Under the pieces are notes generated by a model. That model did not search any database. It worked only from the letters and a program-made list of their open reading frames with translations, and was not told the origin of the DNA. A stretch of 64,000 bases of DNA from Microbacterium sp. LWH7-1.2 (GTDB lineage: Bacteria; Actinomycetota; Actinomycetes; Actinomycetales; Microbacteriaceae), in NCBI RefSeq assembly GCF_038397755.1, contig NZ_CP151637.1, forward strand, positions 2,790,001 to 2,854,000. Direction: 5' to 3'. Positions 53,676-64,000 of the stretch are shown here, piece after piece (position 1 is the stretch's first letter; each line of letters opens with the position of its first letter). A program made the translations under genes and the position numbers.

Positions 53676-54107
53676 TCAGACAGTACCGGCAGGCGGCCAC
53701 ACGCCGATGATGAGCGCCATCACGACGATCGTCACGAGCTCGTGCGAGATGTTGAGCACGGTGAGCGACGACGGGCGTCCTTCGAACGCGTCGTGCGTGA
53801 TGAAGCGGGCCGCGGTGAACCCGGCCCACAGGATCACGCCCGTCAGGAGCGCCGCCCACAGGTAGCTGCCGCCGTAGAAGTGCCAGGCGATCGACGAGGC
53901 GCCGGCCAGCACCCACGCGGTCACGAAGCTGACGATCACGGTGACCACGATCGGCACGACGGCGCTGGCGCCGGGCCGGTCCATGTCGACGTTCGCGAGC
54001 TTCGCCCATCGCGTGCCGAACACCTTCGGCGTGTACCAGATCGAGCCGACGACCATGCTCGACGCCGTCGCGATCAGCACCGCCCAGTAGTTGATCTCGG
54101 GGACCAC
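53676..54107 (-). CDS. DUF1761 membrane protein
   Basis: 143 residues from a GTG with GGAGGAGG 5 nt upstream. Four helices: INYWAVLIATASSMVVGSIWYTPKVFG, VVPIVVTVIVSFVTAWVLA, YLWAALLTGVILWAGFTAARFI and HELVTIVVMALIIGVWP, the DUF1761 layout including the WYTPKVFG motif. The function is unknown. Confidence 0.88.
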   Translation of the reverse strand: MVPEINYWAVLIATASSMVVGSIWYTPKVFGTRWAKLANVDMDRPGASAVVPIVVTVIVSFVTAWVLAGASSIAWHFYGGSYLWAALLTGVILWAGFTAARFITHDAFEGRPSSLTVLNISHELVTIVVMALIIGVWPPAGTV

Positions 54108-54198
54108 GTCCGCCTCCTCCCGCGCGCCGCAGGGGTCGCGGTCGCCGTTCGACGCGAGCGTAGCGCCGCCCGATGACACCGGTGGTGCACCGCGCCGG

Positions 54199-54204
54199 TA
54201 GCGT
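54199..54204 (+). promoter_or_regulatory. -10 box for leaderless hydroxyacid dehydrogenase
   Basis: TAGCGT lies 7 nt before the GTG at 54212. Confidence 0.5.
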
Positions 54205-54211
54205 GGAGCGG

Positions 54212-55144
54212 GTGAGCACAGACACCCGGAATCTCGTCGTCAGCGTCCCCACCGAGCAGCTCGCCGCGGATCTCGGGGCCTTGCCCGACAACGTCGAACT
54301 GGTGGTGTGGCCGATGGATGCTGCGGCCCCGCGCGACCGGTTCGACATCGTGGTGCCGCCCTACATGTCGATGGCCCGCGTGCTGGAGCGTCTCGAGGGC
54401 GTCGAGGTCGCGCTCGTGCAGGGTCAGTCGATCGGCTACGACGGCGTCGCCGACATCCTGCCCAAGGGGCTGGTGTTCGCCAACGCGGCGTCGGTGCACG
54501 AGACCTCGACGGCCGAGCTCGCCGTGGGACTCGCCATCGCGGCGCAGCGGCACATCGACGCGTTCGCGGTCGACACCGCCGCCGGTCGCTGGGCTCCCGT
54601 GTTCGCCCAGAGTCTCGCCGACCGGCGCGTGCTGCTGCTCGGCTACGGCGGCGTCGGCAAGGCCGTCGCGGCGCGACTGGAGCCCTTCGAGGTCGAGCTC
54701 ACCCCGGTCGCGTCGCGCGCCCGGGACGAGGACGGCGTCGCGGTGCGCGGCATCGACGAGCTGCCCGAGCTCCTCCCCCACGCCGAGATCGTGATCCTCA
54801 CGCTGCCCGGAGGCGAGGCCACGCAGGGCCTCGTCGACGACGCGTTCCTATCGGCGCTGCCCGACGGCGCGCTCATCGTGAACGTCGGCCGTGGCACCCT
54901 CGTCGACACCGATGCGCTCGTCGACCACGTGCGCCGCGGACGCATCCGCGCCGCTCTCGACGTCACCGACCCCGAGCCGCTCCCGGAGGGGCACGCGCTG
55001 TGGGGCCTTCCCGGCGTGCTCATCGCCCCGCACGTCGGCGGCGCGTCGAGCGCGATGCGCCCCCGGGTCGCGAAGCTGGTGCGCGCGCAGATCGATCGCC
55101 TCGCCGCCGGCGAGCCCCCGGTCAACATCGTCCTCGGCGGCTGA
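54212..55144 (+). CDS. D-2-hydroxyacid dehydrogenase family protein
   Basis: 310 residues. The NAD-binding loop is LLLGYGGVGKAVAARL, and later motifs LPDGALIVNVGRGTLVDTDAL, ALDVTDPEPLPEGH and APHVGGAS supply the Arg, Glu and His of the catalytic set. It probably reduces a 2-keto acid such as glyoxylate or hydroxypyruvate; the exact substrate is not known. It is divergent from DUF1761 and convergent with the MobA-like gene. Confidence 0.92.
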   Translation: MSTDTRNLVVSVPTEQLAADLGALPDNVELVVWPMDAAAPRDRFDIVVPPYMSMARVLERLEGVEVALVQGQSIGYDGVADILPKGLVFANAASVHETSTAELAVGLAIAAQRHIDAFAVDTAAGRWAPVFAQSLADRRVLLLGYGGVGKAVAARLEPFEVELTPVASRARDEDGVAVRGIDELPELLPHAEIVILTLPGGEATQGLVDDAFLSALPDGALIVNVGRGTLVDTDALVDHVRRGRIRAALDVTDPEPLPEGHALWGLPGVLIAPHVGGASSAMRPRVAKLVRAQIDRLAAGEPPVNIVLGG

Positions 55145-55207
55145 CCCGCGTGCCCGGCGGCTGCTGACTCGCACGGCGCCCGGTCCGCACGCAGTCGGCG
55201 CCCGCCG

Positions 55208-55762
55208 TCACGGAGCGTCGATGTCGGCGCCTGACCACAGGTCGGCGCACTCGATCTCCGCAGCGCCATGGCCCGCCAGGTACGCACGCGCACCGCGGTC
55301 CCCCGTGAGGCCGCCGATCATCGACGGCAGGTGGTTCGCGCCGATCGCGACCGGGTGACCGGGACGCCCCCCGTACACCGCTCGGGCCAGGCCGTCCCGC
55401 GGCACCGGCCCGAGCGCACGGAGCACCCGCGTGACCGCCTGGGGCGCAGCATCCGGAGTATCCACCGGTGTGACGACCGCGACGTCGACGTCGCCCACCG
55501 CCTCGAGCCCCGCGCGGAGGGCTGCCGACAGGCCGACGGCCCAGTCGGGCGCGACGACGACCCGCGCGTCGGCGGGGACGAGCCGGGCCACCTCGCGACC
55601 CCGCGCGCCGACCACGACGACGGCCCCGTCGCACCCGCCCGCGTGCAGCATGGCGGTCGCCCGCGCGACCCAGGGCGTTCCGTCCGGCGTGCGGGCGAGC
55701 CCCTTCGGCAAGCCGTAGCGCGTGCCGGCTCCCGCCGCGAGAACGATGCCGCACACCGGCAT
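55208..55762 (-). CDS. MobA-like nucleotidyltransferase (MocA/molybdenum cofactor type)
   Basis: 184 residues, ATG after GAGGGGAG. GIVLAAGAGTRYGLPKGL near residue 5 is the nucleotide-binding loop of the MobA/MocA/IspD-like family, and VVTPVDTPDAAP is the metal-binding part. As it is divergent from xdhC and next to xanthine-dehydrogenase-type genes, a molybdopterin cytidylyl- or guanylyl-transfer role is the best inference. Confidence 0.85.
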   Translation of the reverse strand: MPVCGIVLAAGAGTRYGLPKGLARTPDGTPWVARATAMLHAGGCDGAVVVVGARGREVARLVPADARVVVAPDWAVGLSAALRAGLEAVGDVDVAVVTPVDTPDAAPQAVTRVLRALGPVPRDGLARAVYGGRPGHPVAIGANHLPSMIGGLTGDRGARAYLAGHGAAEIECADLWSGADIDAP

Positions 55763-55840
55763 GCGGCTCCCCTCGTCGCTCGGGCCCGCGGAGCGCGGGG
55801 TGTGTTTCCTGAGCGTAGTCCGCGCGAAACATCGCGGGCC

Positions 55841-55846
55841 TAGCGT
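55841..55846 (+). promoter_or_regulatory. -10 box for leaderless xdhC operon
   Basis: TAGCGT lies 6 nt before the ATG at 55853. It should drive the purine-catabolic block to at least 61988. Confidence 0.6.
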
Positions 55847-55852
55847 GACCGC

Positions 55853-57034
55853 ATGCTCGAGCTCGCCCGCGACCTGCTGCCGCTCTTGCGCAGCGGCGTC
55901 CCTCTCGCGGCGGTCACCGTCACGCGGGTCGCGCGCAGCGCGCCGCGAGGCTCAGGCGCGACGATGGCGGTCACCGCCGACGGGCGGGTGATCGGATCGA
56001 TCTCGGGCGGCTGCGTCGAGGGCGACGCCGTGCTGCTCGCCCACCACGCCCGCGTCACCGGTCGCCCCCAGACGGCGTGCCTGGGGTTCTCGGACGACGC
56101 CGCCCACGCCGCCGGGCTCGCGTGCGGCGGAAGCGTGGACGTCGTCGCCTATCCGGTGCCTCCGGAGGATCGGGATCGGGTCATCGACTCCCTCGAGGCG
56201 GCCATGGCCGGGCGCGGCGTGACGATCGGAGTGGTGCTGTCGGGGGCGTCCGCAGGGCAGGCGATGGACGAACGGATGCTGCATCTCGCGGTCGCCTCCG
56301 ACGCCCTGGCCCCGGCGATCGGGGCGCGCGACTCGCTCGTCCTGCCCCGTGCGTACGCGGGGCACGACGTGCTCGCAATCTCGTCGGCGCCGCGCCCGCG
56401 GCTCATCCTTCTCGGGGCCGGCGAGCACGCCGCGGCGCTCTGCCGTGTGGCGACGGCGGCCGGCTTCGCGGTCGAGGTGTGCGACGTGTGGCCGACGCTC
56501 GTGACGCGCGAGCGGTTTCCCGATGCCGTACGACTCGTGGCCGAGCTCCCGCAGGACTATCTCGCCGGGCTCGGCCCGGAGACGCTCGACGCCCGCACCG
56601 CGATCTGCGTCCTGACGCATGACGAGCGCGTGGACGTGCCCTCCCTCCAGGCCGCGCTCGCGCTCCCCGTCGGCTTCGTGGGAGCGATGGGCGCGCGGGC
56701 GACCGTCGCCCGCCGCGCCGCGCTGCTGCAGGAGCGGGGCGTTCCCGAGGACGATCTGGCCCGCGTGCATTCGCCCCTCGGACTGGACCTCGGCGGGTCC
56801 ACTCCGGAGGAGACCGCGGTGTCGGTGCTCGCCGAGATCATCTCGGCCCGCCACGGCGGAAGCGGGGCGGCGCTGCGGGAACGGTCGGGCCCGCTCCACC
56901 GGCGTGCGGCCACCGCCGCCCCTTCGGCCGCGCCCGATGTCGACGCGTCCCCCGCGGACCCCGTCGAGGTCGCCGCGCGTTCGTGCGCAGCATCCGACGT
57001 CCCCTTCCCGGCCGGAGCCACAGGAGCCTCATGA
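55853..57034 (+). CDS. XdhC-family molybdenum cofactor maturation protein
   Basis: 393 residues. The N-terminal part has RSAPRGSGATMAVTADGRVIGSISGGCVEGDA, and the C-terminal Rossmann part has LILLGAGEHAAALCRVA and GFVGAMGARATVARR, the two XdhC domains; XdhC proteins handle and sulfurate Moco for XDH-type enzymes. An Ala/Pro-rich tail of about 50 residues follows. It overlaps the next gene by ATGA and opens the operon. Confidence 0.93.
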   Translation: MLELARDLLPLLRSGVPLAAVTVTRVARSAPRGSGATMAVTADGRVIGSISGGCVEGDAVLLAHHARVTGRPQTACLGFSDDAAHAAGLACGGSVDVVAYPVPPEDRDRVIDSLEAAMAGRGVTIGVVLSGASAGQAMDERMLHLAVASDALAPAIGARDSLVLPRAYAGHDVLAISSAPRPRLILLGAGEHAAALCRVATAAGFAVEVCDVWPTLVTRERFPDAVRLVAELPQDYLAGLGPETLDARTAICVLTHDERVDVPSLQAALALPVGFVGAMGARATVARRAALLQERGVPEDDLARVHSPLGLDLGGSTPEETAVSVLAEIISARHGGSGAALRERSGPLHRRAATAAPSAAPDVDASPADPVEVAARSCAASDVPFPAGATGAS

Positions 57035-58389
57035 CCCGCACGATCATCGAGCACGCCCACATCGCCACGGTCGACCCCGCAGGCACCGAGCACCACGACG
57101 GGCACGTCGTGATCGACGGCGGACGCATCGCCGCGGTCGGGGCGGGGCCGGCGGACCCCGCGCTGCGAGACGCCGCCGAGATCGTCGATGCGCGCGGCTG
57201 CCTCGTGACGCCGGGCCTGATCAACACCCACCACCACCTGTACCAGTGGCTCACCCGCGGGTACGCGCAGGACGCGATCCTCTTCGACTGGCTCACGGCG
57301 CTGTATCCGCTGTGGTCCCGCATCGACGCCGACCTCACCGGCGTGGGCGCAGCGGGGGCGATGGCCGTGCTCGCCCGGTCGGGCTGCACGACCGTCGGCG
57401 ACCACCACTACGTCTTCCCCCGCGGATCGGGCGACATCGTCGGCGCGATCGTCGACGCCGCCTCGGCCGTGGGCGTCCGGCTGCACGCGACCCGCGGATC
57501 GATGGACCTGGGCGCCTCGCAGGGCGGGCTGCCGCCGGACTCAGCGGTGGAGACGACGGATGCTGCGCTCGCGGCGTCGCAGGAGGCGGTCGAGCGCTAT
57601 CACGACGCGTCGTCCGACGCGATGGTCCGCGTCGCGATCGCGCCGTGCTCGCCGTTCTCGGTGACCGCCGATCTGCTGCGGGAGTCCGCGATGCTGGCCC
57701 GATCGCTGGGGGTTCGGCTGCACACCCATGCCTCGGAGACCGTCGAGGAGGACGCGTACTGCGCCGAGCACTTCCGCCGCACCCCGACGCAATACCTCGA
57801 AGACCTCGGGTGGCTCGGCGACGACGTGTGGACGGCGCACGCGGTGCACCTCGACGGCCCGGCGATCGCGCGCTACGCGGCGACGGGCACGGGCGTCGCG
57901 CACTGTCCCTCGTCGAACGGGCGGCTGGCGGCGGGGATCGCACCGGTGCGGGCACTGCTGGATGCCGGGGCCCCCGTGGGACTCGGGGTGGACGGCGCCG
58001 CGTCCAACGAGTCGGGGCAGCTGGGCGTCGAGATCCGCGAAGCGGTGCTCATGGCGCGCCTGCGCACCGGATCGGACTCGATGAGCGTGCGCGACGGTCT
58101 GCGCATGGCCACGATGGGCGGCGCGCGCGTGCTCGGACGCCAGGATGAGATCGGCTCCCTCGAGGCCGGCAAGCTCGCCGACATCGCCGTATGGCAGGTC
58201 GACCGGATCGAGCACGCGGGCATCCTCGACCCGGTGGCCGCGCTCGGCCTGGGCGCCCTGCCGCCGCTGAAGCGGCTGTACGTCGGCGGACGCATCGTCG
58301 TCGAGGACGCGACCCTGGTCAGCGCCGACGAAGACCGGCTCGCTCGCGCGGTGGCCGCGGCATCCGTCACCCTCGCCGAGCGGCTCTGA
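57031..58389 (+). CDS. 8-oxoguanine-deaminase-like amidohydrolase
   Basis: 452 residues. TPGLINTHHHLYQWLTRG gives the first metal His pair, VRLHTHASETVEEDAYC the next His/Glu site, TAHAVHL another His, and GLGVDGAASN the Asp. The end matches LRMATMGGARVLGRQDEIGSLEAGKLADIAVW. Together with the YQWLTR and SNES segments it fits the 8-oxoguanine/guanine deaminase branch, feeding xanthine-type products to the next genes. The substrate is inferred. Confidence 0.87.
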   Translation: MTRTIIEHAHIATVDPAGTEHHDGHVVIDGGRIAAVGAGPADPALRDAAEIVDARGCLVTPGLINTHHHLYQWLTRGYAQDAILFDWLTALYPLWSRIDADLTGVGAAGAMAVLARSGCTTVGDHHYVFPRGSGDIVGAIVDAASAVGVRLHATRGSMDLGASQGGLPPDSAVETTDAALAASQEAVERYHDASSDAMVRVAIAPCSPFSVTADLLRESAMLARSLGVRLHTHASETVEEDAYCAEHFRRTPTQYLEDLGWLGDDVWTAHAVHLDGPAIARYAATGTGVAHCPSSNGRLAAGIAPVRALLDAGAPVGLGVDGAASNESGQLGVEIREAVLMARLRTGSDSMSVRDGLRMATMGGARVLGRQDEIGSLEAGKLADIAVWQVDRIEHAGILDPVAALGLGALPPLKRLYVGGRIVVEDATLVSADEDRLARAVAAASVTLAERL

Positions 58390-58399
58390 CGAGGCACGC

Positions 58400-59239
58400 G
58401 TGGACATCACCTCGGTCACCTCGTTCCGGCGGGCGCGCACGCGCGACGACCTCGTGCTCGCTCCCGGCGAGACGTTCATGGCGGGCGGCACATGGCTCAT
58501 GAGCGAGCCTCAGCCTGGCACGACGGGGTTCGTCGACCTCACGTCGATGGCGTGGCCGGCGCTCGAGATCACCGCCGCGGGCCTGCGGATCGGCGCGACC
58601 TGCTCGATCGCGGACCTCGTGGCGTGGGCTCAGGGCCGCGGAGGCCTGGCCGTGCCGGACGGGTGGGCGGCAGCATCCGTCATTCCCGATGCGGCCAACG
58701 CGCTTCTCGCCTCCTTCAAGGTGTGGAACACCGCCACGGTCGGCGGCAACGTGTGCCGGGCGTTCGCGGCCGGATCGATGACCGCGCTCGTCACGACGCT
58801 CGACGGCGTTGCCGAGGTGTGGCGGGCCGACGGCTCGGCGTACCGGGTCGCGGTCGCCGACCTGGTGACCGGCAACGGGAAGAACGCGCTCGCGCCTGGC
58901 GATGTGCTGCGTGCGATCGACGTGCCGGCCACTGCCCTGCGGGCGCGCACGGTCCTGCGCAAGATCGCCCTCGCCGAACACGGCCGTTCGGGCGCCGTGG
59001 TGTCGGGGCGGCTCGACGAGGACGGCTCCTGCGTCATCGTGGTGACGGCTGCGACGGAGCGTCCGACGGTGTTCCGCTTCGCGGGGGCGCCGGATGCCGC
59101 GCTCCTCGCCGGCGCGATCTCAGGCGCCGCGGGCTACTACGCCGACCCGCTCGGCGCCGCCGACTGGCGGCGCGGTGTCAGCGTGGTGCTCGGCGAACGG
59201 GTCCGCCGCGACCTCTTCGACCGGGAGGAGGCCGCGTGA
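58400..59239 (+). CDS. FAD-binding subunit of xanthine dehydrogenase-type enzyme
   Basis: 279 residues, GTG after GAGG. AGGTWLM near residue 30 and [15 protein letters not shown] near 113 are the two FAD-binding segments of the CoxM/XdhB family, and the C-terminal CODH-C half follows. It overlaps the Fe-S/Mo gene by GTGA, so all subunits are made from one message. Confidence 0.93.
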   Translation: MDITSVTSFRRARTRDDLVLAPGETFMAGGTWLMSEPQPGTTGFVDLTSMAWPALEITAAGLRIGATCSIADLVAWAQGRGGLAVPDGWAAASVIPDAANALLASFKVWNTATVGGNVCRAFAAGSMTALVTTLDGVAEVWRADGSAYRVAVADLVTGNGKNALAPGDVLRAIDVPATALRARTVLRKIALAEHGRSGAVVSGRLDEDGSCVIVVTAATERPTVFRFAGAPDAALLAGAISGAAGYYADPLGAADWRRGVSVVLGERVRRDLFDREEAA

Positions 59240-61988
59240 GGCTTCACGTCAACGGCGAGCCGATCGAGGCGGAGCCGCGGCCCGGCCAGTGCCTGCGGAC
59301 GCTGCTGCGCGAGAGCGGGCACACCGAGGTGAAGAAGGGGTGCGACGCGGGCGACTGCGGCGCGTGCTCGGTACTCGTCGACGGCGTGCCGGTGCACTCG
59401 TGCATCGTGCCCGCCTTTCGTGCCGAAGGCGTCTCGGTGACGACGGCGGCCGGGCTCGCCCCCGGCGACGACCTGCACCCGGTGCAGGAAGCGCTGATCG
59501 AGCGCTTCGGATTCCAATGCGGGTTCTGCACGCCGGGCATGGCCGTGACGGCGTCGACGCTGTGCGCCGGCGACCTCCCCGACCTCGATCGCCGCATGAA
59601 GGGCAACCTGTGCCGCTGCACGGGGTATCGCCCGATCCGCGAGGCCATCGAATCCGTGCTGGGGTCTGTGCGCGAGACCGGAGCCGTCCCCGACGCCGGA
59701 GAGCTCCGCGTCGGGGCGTCCGTGCGGCCCGAGCCCGGCCGCCGCGTCGTGCAGGGCCTCGAGCCGTACACGTTCGACACCGACCTCACCGGCGCGCTCG
59801 TGCTGCGCGTGGTCGGCACGCGCACGCGCACGCGCGCATCACGAGCATCGACGACGCCGCGGCGCGCGCGCTGCCCGGGGTGGTCGCCGTCTTCACCCAC
59901 GAGAACGTCACCGCCCGGCTGTACTCGACCGCCCGGCACGAGCTCCGCGAGGACGACCCCGACGACACTCGCCTGCTCGACGACGTGGTGCGGTTCGTGG
60001 GGCAGCGGGTGGCCGCAGTCGTCGCCGAGACGGCCGAGATCGCGGATGCGGCCTGCCGCCTGATCGACGTGACCTACGACGTGCTGCCCGCGGTGTTCGA
60101 TCCGGAGGCGGCGCGCAGGCCGGGGGCACCCCTGATCCATCCCGACCGGACGCCGCAGGACCGCGTCGCCGAGGCGGGCCGCAATGTCATCGCGACGCTG
60201 CACGACGGCATCGGCGGCGATGCGGACGCCGCACTCGACGCGAGCGCCGTGACGGTCTCGGGCACGTGGCGCACGAGCCGCGTGTCGCATGCCCAGCTCG
60301 AGACGCACGGGGCGATCGGCTGGCGCGACGACGAGGGCCGGCTGGTCGTCCGCTCGAGCACGCAGGTGCCCTTCCTGGTGCGCAACGAGCTGTCGCGGCT
60401 GTTCCACCTCCCCCGCGAGCGCATCCGCGTGTTCGCCACCCGGGTCGGTGGCGGGTTCGGGGGCAAGCAGGAGATGTTCACCGAAGACCTCGTCGCCCTC
60501 GCCGTGCTGCGCACGGGGCGCCGCGTCGCCTACGAGTTCTCGCGCGCCGACCAGTTCCGCCGCGCATCGGTGCGGCATCCGTTCCGCGTGGCGGTGACGC
60601 TCGGGGCCACGGTGGACGGCGTCCTCACCGCCATGAAGCTCGACGTGCTGAGCGACACCGGCGCGTACGGCAACCACGGCATCGGCGTCATGTTCCACGG
60701 GTGCGCCGAGTCGATCAACGTCTACCGGAGCCCCGTCAAGCGCGTCGACGCCGAGGTCGTGTACACGAACACCGTGCCGTCGGGAGCGTTCCGCGGGTAC
60801 GGGCTCGGGCAGGTGATCCTCGGCGTGGAGTCCGCGATGGACATGCTCGCCGAGAAGCTCGGGATCGACCCGTTCGACCTGCGGCGCCTCAACGCCGTGC
60901 GGGAGGGCGATCCGCTCCTGACGGTGCGCGACGAGCACGACGAAGACCTCGTCTGGGGCAGCTACGGCCTCGACCAGTGCCTCGACGACGCCCAGGCCGC
61001 GCTGCGCCGCGGCAACGGCGTCGACGCCCCCGAGGGCTGGCTGGTCGGCGAGGGGATGGCGCTGTCGTTCATCGCCGCCATGGCCCCCGGCGGACACCAC
61101 GCCCACACCGTCGCGACGCTGCGACCGGACGGCGTCATCGTCGTCGCGGCCGGCACGGCGGAGTTCGGCAACGGCACGAGCACGGTGCTGCGGCAGATCG
61201 CGGCGACCGTGCTCGAGGCCGAGCCCGAGCGCATCGTGCTCCGCGCCGCCGACACCGACCTGGTCGCCCACGACACCGGCGCGCTCGCGTCGGCGGGGGT
61301 CACCGGCGCCGGCAAGGCGCTGACCGCGGCGTGCACCGAGCTGCGAGCTCGCATCCTCGCGACGGCATATGCGGTCGCAGGGTCTCCCGAGGGCATCGAT
61401 CCCGAGCTCGCACCCCGCGGCGTGCAGATCGGCGAGCGCCTCGTCGCGTTCGACGAGATCGTGCATGCTGCCGCCACCGAGCAGCGGACCCTCGAGGGCC
61501 TCGTGGGTCGTGGCAGCGAGCACGGCGACGAACGCAGCCTGTCCTTCAACGTCCATGCGGTCCGCGTCGCCGTCGAGCCTGAGACGGGCGCCGTGCGGGT
61601 GCTGCAGTCGGCGCAGGCCGCCGACGCCGGGTACCTCATGAACCCCGCGCAGGTGCGTGGCCAGGTCGAAGGCGGCGCAGCCCAGGGCCTGGGCAGCGCG
61701 CTCTACGAGGAGGTGCTGATCGGCGCCGACGGCGCGGTTGCCAACCCGGCGTTCCGGCAGTACCGAGTGCCGCAGTTCGGCGACGTCCCCGTCACCGAGG
61801 TGCTCTTCGCCGACACCTCCGACACCGTCGGGCCGTTCGGGGCGAAGTCGATGAGCGAATCGCCCTACAACCCCGTTGCCGCCGCCGTCGGCAATGCGAT
61901 CGCGCGCGCCGTGGGCCGCCGCCCGTTCCACCAGCCCTTCACCCGCGAGCGGGTCTGGCGGCTGATCCACGGACTCGACGAACACTGA
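59236..61988 (+). pseudogene. Fused [2Fe-2S]-molybdopterin subunit of xanthine dehydrogenase-type enzyme, frameshifted
   Basis: Residues 1-150 form the two [2Fe-2S] sites ([22 protein letters not shown], and CGFCTPGM...[13 protein letters not shown]). The same frame continues into the molybdopterin domain ([25 protein letters not shown]) and then loses sense at 59815-59838. The next frame carries the rest: [19 protein letters not shown]..., RVGGGFGGKQE, and GAKSMSE with the catalytic Glu near the end. One C missing from a CGCACG run explains the break; VVGTPHAHARI would be restored. All other positions look intact, so a deletion error or a very recent mutation is likely. Neighbouring subunits are normal. 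Confidence 0.85.
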
Positions 61989-62010
61989 CTTCCGACGAAC
62001 TTCCACGAGA

Positions 62011-62037
62011 CCGGATGCCGCGGTCCGCGGCATCCGG
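62011..62037. terminator. 13-bp hairpin after molybdopterin gene
   Basis: CCGGATGCCGCGG (62011-62023) and CCGCGGCATCCGG (62025-62037) are perfect reverse complements around one base. It lies 23 bp after the operon stop and before the next promoter. Confidence 0.75.
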
Positions 62038-62093
62038 GATCATCCGTCACATCGCCGAAACACCCTGACCCACCGGCTGAAACGCGCTGCGCC

Positions 62094-62099
62094 TAGCGT
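62094..62099 (+). promoter_or_regulatory. -10 box for NitT/TauT-type transporter
   Basis: TAGCGT with a start near 62106 and a leader of about 46 nt carrying GAAGGGAAG before the ATG at 62152. Confidence 0.5.
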
Positions 62100-62151
62100 C
62101 GGCGTGATCACATCACCTGTGCTCACACCGCATGAAGGGAAGCCACACCCG

Positions 62152-63273
62152 ATGGCACGACACAGCAACCTGGGGCGGCGCGGCCGTCTCACCGCGGGCG
62201 CAGCCGCGGTCATCGCCTCCGCCCTCGTCTTCGCCGGCTGCGCGTCGGGCGGCACCGCCGCACCCGGCTCCATCGAGGGCGGCGACGAGGTGGCCTCATA
62301 CGGCGAGATCAGCGTCCAGTACTCCTGGATCAAGAACGAGGAGTTCGCCGGCGAGTTCTACGCATACGAGAACGGCTACTACGACGAGGCCGGCTTCGAC
62401 GAGGTCATCGGCATCTCCGGCCCCGACACCGGCGTCGCCAAGCTCCTCTCCGGCACGGTTCAGGTCGCGCTGAGCGACGCGGCGTCGCTCGGCGCCGCGA
62501 TCGCGGAAGAGGACGCACCGCTCAAGATCATCGGCGCGACCTTCCAGAAGAACCCGTTCACGATCCTCTCGCTGGCCGACGGCGGCAACATCACCACTCC
62601 CGAAGACCTCGTCGGCAAGACGATCGGCGTGCAGGACTCGAACGCCTCGGTGTTCGCGGCGCTGCTCAACGCCAACGGCATCGACCCGGCCGACGTCACC
62701 GTCGTGCCCGTCGACTTCGACCCGACACCACTCATGAACGGAGAGGTCGACGGCTTCATGGCGTACCTGACGAACGAGGCCCTCACGGTCGAGCTGGCCG
62801 GATACGAGATCACCAACCTCTCCTACGCCGAGAACGGCGTTCCGTACGTCGCCGAGACGTTCAGCGTGACCGACCAGTACCTCGCCGAGAACAAGGAGCT
62901 GCTCAAGGCGTTCCTGATCGCCGAGATCAAGGGCTGGACGGACGTCTTCAAGGAGTCGACCGACGACACCGTGAGCCTCATCGAGCAGTACTACAACCAG
63001 GCGGCCGCGGAGTCGGAGGACGGGCTCGAGGCGGTCTTCGGCGCCCTCGACCCCGAGAAGACCGCCCTCGGCCTCGAGGCCGAGAAGCTGCTCATCTCGA
63101 CGGAGGAGACCGAGGCCAACGGTCTCTTCACGATCTCGGACGAGCTCAAGAAGCAGACCATCGCCTCGCTCGCCGCCGCCGGCTGGGATGTGTCGATCGA
63201 CGACCTCTTCGACACCACCATCATCGACGAGATCTACGAGGAGAACCCCGAGCTCAAGGACTACCTCCCGTAG
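62152..63273 (+). CDS. NitT/TauT-family solute-binding lipoprotein
   Basis: 373 residues. The ATG at 62152 was chosen over the GTG at 62104 because of GAAGGGAAG upstream. Signal and lipobox VFAGC give Cys30. The mature chain is NMT1/SsuA-like ([96 protein letters not shown]). It follows the purine block and precedes an ABC ATPase, so it may import a purine- or pyrimidine-related ligand. That is inference. Confidence 0.9.
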   Translation: MARHSNLGRRGRLTAGAAAVIASALVFAGCASGGTAAPGSIEGGDEVASYGEISVQYSWIKNEEFAGEFYAYENGYYDEAGFDEVIGISGPDTGVAKLLSGTVQVALSDAASLGAAIAEEDAPLKIIGATFQKNPFTILSLADGGNITTPEDLVGKTIGVQDSNASVFAALLNANGIDPADVTVVPVDFDPTPLMNGEVDGFMAYLTNEALTVELAGYEITNLSYAENGVPYVAETFSVTDQYLAENKELLKAFLIAEIKGWTDVFKESTDDTVSLIEQYYNQAAAESEDGLEAVFGALDPEKTALGLEAEKLLISTEETEANGLFTISDELKKQTIASLAAAGWDVSIDDLFDTTIIDEIYEENPELKDYLP

Positions 63274-63295
63274 TCCAGGATCGGCGCCCTTCATC

Positions 63296-64000
<705 letters not shown>

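Noticed and set aside
59815..59838. Programmed frameshifting to join the Fe-S and molybdopterin halves
   Set aside because: There is no slippery heptamer or downstream stem, and the run of CGCACG is better explained by a lost base.

Overview
This window is high-GC actinobacterial DNA. A Microbacteriaceae member, most likely Microbacterium or a close relative, is the best fit; the genus is inferred. The basis is the strong G/C third-position bias, frequent GTG starts, many genes whose start codon lies 6-7 nt after a TANNNT box (leaderless type), actinobacterial families (DUF3073, a tmsAB pair), and a cellobiose cluster with CebR/CelR-type boxes. No phage, plasmid, insertion sequence, CRISPR array, rRNA or tRNA was found. 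The content is chromosomal housekeeping plus carbohydrate and purine metabolism.

Layout. 1-5249: a sugar uptake locus (solute-binding lipoprotein, two permeases, GH1 enzyme) divergent from its LacI regulator, with ATCGAT-centred operators between them. 5446-9739: truncated hemoglobin, a lipoprotein, an ECF sigma factor with a small zinc-type anti-sigma-like partner, an unknown protein and a PAP2 phosphatase. 9780-11789: a decayed glycosyltransferase and a membrane protein. 11893-18923: tmsA-tmsB (10-methyl branched fatty acids) and an RND exporter with a very long acidic tail. 19017-27116: two crcB genes, four 205-bp tandem repeats, topoisomerase IB, an SDR, a TipA-like MerR regulator, a DUF4097-PadR operon with palindromic operators, a universal stress protein and DUF3073.

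27216-45238: MFS exporters, purF, purM, purD and purC scattered among small genes, a two-component system, an ABC exporter and a uracil permease. 46275-52257: cebE-cebF-cebG-bglC-cebR for cellobiose or cello-oligosaccharides, with three CebR boxes on a recognisable -35/-10 promoter. 52573-53525: purS-purQ. 53676-64000: DUF1761, a hydroxyacid dehydrogenase, and a purine salvage/catabolism block (MobA-like, XdhC, 8-oxoguanine-deaminase-like amidohydrolase, xanthine-dehydrogenase-type subunits, and a NitT/TauT-type ABC transporter cut by the right edge).

Two loci are broken in this sequence: the glycosyltransferase (three frame changes of the same polarity and no readable N-terminus) and the fused [2Fe-2S]/molybdopterin subunit (one apparent base missing in a CGCACG run). 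DNA-level signals the genes do not explain are a recurrent GGATGC-YGC-type motif in coding and intergenic DNA, a family of GTTTCGAC...GTCGAAAC palindromic intergenic repeats, and the regular leaderless-promoter signature.
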